DNA from: Chara braunii
Lineage: Eukaryota > Streptophyta > Charophyceae > Charales > Characeae
NCBI GenBank assembly: GCA_003427395.1
Contig: BFEA01000305.1
Coordinates: forward strand, 1,556,029-1,576,047
Reading direction: 5' to 3'
DNA length: 20,019 bases
The translations under genes were made by a program, and so were the position numbers. Position 1 is the first letter of the stretch. The number at the start of each line of letters is the position of its first letter. Below, piece after piece: positions 17,001 to 20,019 of this stretch. Under the pieces are notes generated by a model. It saw nothing but the letters and a program-made list of their open reading frames with translations, searched no databases and was not told the DNA's origin.

Positions 17001-17092
17001 ACCTCAGCGAATGGGCTAGTGGTAGAGGCGTGAGGCTGGCCGCAAGTCAGAAGACCCATCTGTTGGTCGATGTGCCATTCATCTAACTAGCC
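17001..17092 (+). other. tRNA-like / SINE-head-like segment (weak)
   Basis: GGGCTAGTGGTAGAGGCG at about 17010 matches a Pol III A box and the D arm of many tRNAs. A CTGGC/GTCAG stem with a 5-nt loop follows. TGGTCGATGTGCC at about 17070 is a poor B box. GAAT/ATTC could close an acceptor stem. The anticodon loop is too short and the T arm is wrong for a working tRNA, so a decayed tRNA-derived SINE is the most this can be. Confidence 0.2.
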
Positions 17093-17099
17093 GGCGCAG

Positions 17100-18139
17100 A
17101 GCAGGGCCAGCTGCAGCAGTATAACCGTATTCCTGGCCTGCGTAGTGGGCTTGACGGGCGGGCAGGGAGGAGCGAGCCAAGAGTGTGGGACCTACCTGTC
17201 TGCTGGTGTATTACGTGGCCTGTTTAACGAAGTAACCGGAAGCGAGCAACAGCAGCGGAAGCTTACCCGCCTGGCGAGGAGTGTCGCTCACTGTATCGAG
17301 CGAGGTAACTGCAGGAGGGCTGCGGAACATGAAGGCTCACTTGCTGGCCTAGTCATTCGTTCAGGCGGTCGCGTAAGGAACGAGCGGGCCGGATGCATGA
17401 GTCGTGCCGGGATACTGGGTGTCGACAGCATAACTGACTGTGACCCAGCACCTGATTACTGGGATTGATATTGTACCGTGCCAAGGTCATATCGGACCAA
17501 GCTTGGCTACAACCTATAGGACTGTGCACAGATGTTGTTGTGGACCGCCTCTACTACTGCTGATCTACATTGCTGTGTCTGGATTGCAAAGGCGGGGGCT
17601 GGACTCGCAACCTTGCCGCTTTACATTACTGTACACGTTTGTTCGCGGTGTGCTGCCGTTGCGCTTGTGGACTAGGTGTGGGCTGTGGCTGCGGTTAACT
17701 GTTCGTCATAATTGCTATTGACTGCCATCGCACGCATTGGCAATTGGGTCTGGAGGACTGCTACCAAACTGTTGTGTGGCCGTGAGCAGACCGGGGAGAG
17801 GTGTTGAGATAAGGGGGAGGGGGCGATCAGACTGGGCAATTAGGGGGTTAGCGCTGCAATTCGGGGAGTCATCGGAGATTTGACTTCTACGATTTGGTCT
17901 CAGAAGTCTGACCAAGCTGCCACATTGGCCGCCATTGCAGGACCCTCAGGCGGGGAAGATTTGGAGGCCCTCTCCTGCGAGTCTGAGTGCACCCCCCTTG
18001 TATCTGAGAGACTTAACGCTTCTTCCTCTGCCCTTCTTACTCTAAGTCTGGTCTGTTGGTTTCTGAGAGGAAGGCGGAAGGCGGGAGGCGGGATTGCAAC
18101 CCGTAATCCGCGCCAAGGCCTGTGGGAGGTTCGCCCCAC
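17100..18139. other. No gene recognised
   Basis: Mixed sequence with frames under 110 codons and no motif. Confidence 0.4.
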
Positions 18140-18200
18140 CGATTGCGGGAGCTCTGCCGGAACTCAGGAGGAGTTCTGGAGGTAGGGAATTGAAAGGTAA
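18140..18200 (+). repeat. Dispersed segment, copy 2 (partner at 1150-1210)
   Basis: CGATTGCGGGAGCTCTGCCG is identical to copy 1, then diverges and ends in TGAAAG|GTAACC, again a candidate 5' splice site. A frame open upstream on the plus strand from 17880 runs into it and stops at 18185, so a coding origin is possible but unproven. Confidence 0.6.
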
Positions 18201-18464
18201 CCATTGCTTTCCCTCTATATACCCTGGTATAACCCCTATCTGTATATCTTTCTATGCTTGGCTGAGTATATTGATTGTGCCCCTACCTTTGACTTTTAGT
18301 TTGACTGGCAGGATACAACTCAGACTAAGTAAAGGAATGCGTGAGAAATCTCAGTTTCAGTTTCTTTTGATTATCTGAAAGCAGACTTGCTTAGGAAAAG
18401 GGGTGCATCTGGGGGAAGAGTGGGAGAAAGGCAGTTTTGCTTGAGGTTGAAAGGGTCCTATGGG

Positions 18465-18498
18465 GTCAGGCATGTTCCATAAGATTGGATGGCCCGAC
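18465..18498. repeat. Hairpin 1 of the array
   Basis: Arms GTCAGGC (18465-18471) and GCCCGAC (18492-18498), six of seven pairs; 20-nt core with the consensus sequence. Confidence 0.7.
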
Positions 18499-18529
18499 TG
18501 CTACGTTTCATTCTTCGAACTGCATTGAG

Positions 18530-18565
18530 AATCAGACAAGTTTCATAAGATAAGATGGTCTGATT
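18530..18565. repeat. Hairpin 2 of the array
   Basis: Arms AATCAGAC (18530-18537) and GTCTGATT (18558-18565), eight perfect pairs; variant core TTTCATAAGATAAGATG. Confidence 0.8.
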
Positions 18566-18604
18566 GCTCTGACTTGTGAGGGTTGACTGTGGTCGACTTT
18601 TGGG

Positions 18605-18640
18605 AGTCAAGCCTGGTCCATAAGATTGGACGGCTTGGTT
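18605..18640. repeat. Hairpin 3 of the array
   Basis: Arms AGTCAAGCC (18605-18613) and GGCTTGGTT (18632-18640), nine pairs including two G-U; the core has GTCCA/TGGAC. Confidence 0.8.
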
Positions 18641-18684
18641 GCCATGTTTAGTATGAGTTTATTATGTTTCATTAGTTTCTGATC

Positions 18685-18727
18685 GAGGAGGTCCGAGCAA
18701 GTCCATAGGATTGGACGGCTCAGCCTC
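18685..18727. repeat. Hairpin 4 of the array
   Basis: Inner arms GAGC (18695-18698) and GCTC (18718-18721); outer GAGG (18685-18688) and CCTC (18724-18727). The core GTCCATAGGATTGGAC has its own five-pair stem. Confidence 0.6.
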
Positions 18728-18756
18728 TTCCTGTTTCGTTCTGAGGGGGTAATTCT

Positions 18757-18810
18757 TGCGGAGGACAAAGCATGTTCCATAAGATTGGATGGCTTTGGGC
18801 TCACGCCGCA
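18757..18810. repeat. Hairpin 5 of the array
   Basis: Inner arms AAAGC (18767-18771) and GCTTT (18792-18796); outer TGCGG (18757-18761) and CCGCA (18806-18810); consensus core. Confidence 0.7.
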
Positions 18811-18847
18811 CACAGATGGTTCAGAGAGAAATGAACGTGGCAAAGGA

Positions 18848-18879
18848 CCAGATATATTCCATAAGATTGGATGGTCTGG
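18848..18879. repeat. Hairpin 6 of the array
   Basis: Arms CCAGA (18848-18852) and TCTGG (18875-18879); consensus core. Confidence 0.7.
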
Positions 18880-18955
18880 CCCAAAGCCTCGCACATGCTG
18901 GAACCTGAGAGGTTATAATTTGGCTGTACCTTATTATTATTTTATCTATGAACAG

Positions 18956-19001
18956 GCTAGTCAGGCACGGGTTCCATAAGATTGGATGGTCTGGCTATAG
19001 C
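18956..19001. repeat. Hairpin 7 of the array
   Basis: Arms GCTAGTCAG (18956-18964) and CTGGC-TA-TAGC (18991-19001), nine pairs with one G-U and a 2-nt bulge; consensus core. Confidence 0.7.
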
Positions 19002-19050
19002 TTATCATAAGTTGAAGAGAGTATAATTAAGAGTATAATTGAAGGTAACT

Positions 19051-19101
19051 TTGGGCAGGCTGAGTTTGTTTCTAAGATGAATGGCTCAGTCTTACGCCCA
19101 A
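19051..19101. repeat. Hairpin 8 of the array
   Basis: Inner arms GGCTGAG (19058-19064) and CTCAGTC (19085-19091), one G-U; outer TTGGGC (19051-19056) and GCCCAA (19096-19101). The core variant TTTCTAAGATGAATGG has TTC/GAA replacing TCCA/TGGA. Confidence 0.8.
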
Positions 19102-19157
19102 CTTTTGAATATTAAGTCAGAGAAGTATATATAACTGGGATATTAAACAGTTCAGGG

Positions 19158-19194
19158 TGACTAAGCTTTGTTTCTGAGATGAATGGCTTAGTCA
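19158..19194. repeat. Hairpin 9 of the array
   Basis: Arms TGACTAAGC (19158-19166) and GCTTAGTCA (19186-19194), nine perfect pairs; core variant TTTCTGAGATGAATG. Confidence 0.85.
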
Positions 19195-19251
19195 TGTGCC
19201 CAAAGAAAGAGAAAAGTAGTCGTGCAACCTGTTTGTGTATATTCAATGACC

Positions 19252-19289
19252 GGGTCAGGCATGTTCCATAAGATTGGATGACGTGACTT
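19252..19289. repeat. Hairpin 10 of the array
   Basis: Arms GGGTCA (19252-19257) and TGACTT (19284-19289), four Watson-Crick and two G-U pairs; consensus core. This is the weakest stem together with hairpin 4. Confidence 0.55.
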
Positions 19290-19590
19290 TACGCCCTGTA
19301 TAAGCAGGGTATAAAGGGTTAAATCATTGAAAGACTACGAACTATTGTTTGCTAAGTCGACTTGGGGTTGGTGAGAGTACTTACCTTTGTGGTTTGGCAT
19401 TGCATGTGACTGAGTGGGGCTACTATTTGGGTTGAGTCTCAGGTTGATAGGTAGTTGCTTTAGAGGCTCGCCACGTGCTAGAGCGATAGGAGTTAGGTCG
19501 ATTCCTGCATTTTCTGAGTTGACCTTAGATTAATTCTCACTTTTTCCGAGATCGGTTGTTATACTTGGGCTTGTATAAATTTTGGTAAGC
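19290..19590. other. No gene recognised
   Basis: Includes a small CCCTG/CAGGG hairpin at about 19293-19307 and a TATAAAT near 19574. Otherwise featureless. Confidence 0.4.
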
Positions 19591-19880
19591 TACTTTCTCT
19601 GCGGGAAGCGCTGCCGAAATTTTTGCAAATCCAAGGAGTTAGCCAAAATTCTGCTTTTTCAAAATCCAACTTGTCTAAGGTTCGTATATGGCTTAGTAAA
19701 AATTTGGGAAGTCTCCTTTTGTAAAGGGAGTGCTGCCAAAGAGTTAGACAAAGAGTTAGACAAAGAGTTAGACAAATTTAGGCTTTGGAAAGTCAAAGGC
19801 TATTTCTGTTTTCATATTCAGGCTGATACAAATTCTTAAAAGACACTTTCCGTACGGGGAGCGCTGCCAAAATTTTCGTA
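19591..19880 (+). repeat. Triplicated ACTTTYC...GGGAGYGCTGCC motif
   Basis: Three diverged units: TACTTTCTCTGCGGGAAGCG at 19591, GTCTCCTTTTGTAAAGGGAG at 19711 and GACACTTTCCGTACGGGGAG at 19842. Each continues (after GCG or TG) into CTGCC(G/A)AAA. Spacing is 120 and 131 bp. I have a memory-based impression that similar GGGAGYGCTGCCRAAATTTT strings occur in plant LTR retrotransposons; this is unverified. Confidence 0.65.
19738..19773. repeat. 12-bp tandem repeat, three perfect units
   Basis: AAAGAGTTAGAC three times without a mismatch. It sits inside the second unit of the triplicated motif and so was probably amplified later. Confidence 0.95.
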
Positions 19881-19892
19881 GTTTAAAGTTGT

Positions 19893-20019
19893 GTTGCACG
19901 ACATACGTGTACGCGGGTTGCGTGTACACGCGTACACGTATTCCTGTACGCAACACGTACGCGCGTACACGTACTCCCGTACGTGGGAATACGTAAAAAA
20001 AAAAAAAAAAAAAAAAAAA
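19893..20019 (+). mobile_element. Truncated DNA-transposon terminus with GTAC-type subterminal repeats
   Basis: GTTGCACGACATACGTGTAC (19893-19912) aligns with the MITE left end GTAGCACGGCGAACGTGTTC (8832-8851); over 22 positions 17 agree. A cluster of self-complementary words follows (CGTGTACACGCGTACACG, CGTACGCGCGTACACGTAC), and then poly-A. This is the same layout as the MITE: terminus, palindromic cluster, homopolymer. The window ends in the A run, so the other end and the target duplication are not visible. Confidence 0.55.
19995..20019. repeat. Poly-A to the window edge
   Basis: Twenty-five A up to the last base. By analogy with the MITE it is internal to a transposon rather than a message tail, and it may be where assembly broke. 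Confidence 0.9.

Larger units (their letters stand above)
18465..19289. repeat. Array of ten hairpins with a conserved loop and variable stems
   Basis: Ten copies of a 16-22 nt core (consensus TTCCATAAGATTGGATGG; three variants with TTTCTRAGATGAATGG or TTTCATAAGATAAGATGG) occur at spacings of about 65-115 bp. Each core is flanked by arms complementary to each other but different from copy to copy. Inside the core TCCA and TGGA can pair around TAAGAT, and this inner pairing also covaries (GTCCA/TGGAC in two copies, TTC/GAA in two). Sequences between hairpins are not alike, so this is not a simple tandem duplication. The minus-strand ORF at 18607-18894 passes through several cores in different frames, so the conservation is not coding. 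Confidence 0.8.

Noticed and set aside
18607-18894. 95-codon minus-strand ORF across the hairpin array
   Set aside because: The conserved cores fall in different frames within it (SNLM in some, PILW in others), so the repeat, not protein selection, creates the open frame.
18465-19289. CRISPR-like array
   Set aside because: The repeats are not of uniform length, spacing varies (65-115 bp), the arms differ in every copy, and the setting is eukaryotic.

Overview
The window is eukaryotic nuclear DNA. It is AT/GC-patchy and rich in microsatellites (ATT, GT, CT, AATC). It is full of decayed mobile DNA, has no operon-like gene packing, and contains a 4-base N gap inside a CT run. Plant-type telomere/telo-box motifs (AAACCCTAA) occur at four places. 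The central retroelement has a domain order (GIY-YIG endonuclease before reverse transcriptase) known from Penelope-like elements (PLEs) of the green lineage, protists and invertebrates. I infer a streptophyte, possibly a charophyte alga such as Chara; this is a guess from style, not from a search. No intact ordinary protein gene can be supported.

Layout. 1-2700 is intergenic and simple-repeat rich, with a duplicated AATC/poly-A block and one strong hairpin. 2698-3095 and 9863-10601 are two pieces of an unrecognised, decayed minus-strand coding region, split by a 6.7 kb retroelement (3107-9851) that is flanked by a perfect 11-bp direct repeat. The retroelement has LTR-like direct repeats (3107-4286 and 8262-9855). 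Each begins inside the 3' end of the reverse transcriptase gene, as expected of PLE pseudo-LTRs. Each carries a hammerhead ribozyme motif; the downstream copy is nearly complete, the upstream one eroded. Between them lies a broken coding region: CCHC zinc knuckle, Gly/Tyr-rich spacer, long coiled coil, possible SAP-like helical segment, GIY-YIG endonuclease, linker with a C-x-C...H motif, then reverse transcriptase. Its catalytic YVDD box has become PVDG and many stops interrupt it. A 340-bp MITE-like DNA transposon sits inside the downstream pseudo-LTR only.

10720-14000 holds a poly-T tract, a 47-bp repeat family, telo-boxes and long CT repeats around an assembly gap. 14000-18400 is GC- and purine-rich sequence without recognisable genes. 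It has a few palindromes, a weak tRNA-like segment and a segment shared with 1150-1210.

The most unusual structure is at 18465-19289: ten hairpins spaced about 65-115 bp apart. All share one conserved loop (core TCCA-TAAGAT-TGGA), but each has a different, still self-complementary stem. That pattern of paralogous covariation points to a structured RNA or a foldback mobile module. The window ends with a triplicated GGGAGYGCTGCC motif and then a truncated transposon terminus. This terminus resembles the left end of the MITE at 8828, with its subterminal repeat core changed from GTTCG to GTACG.
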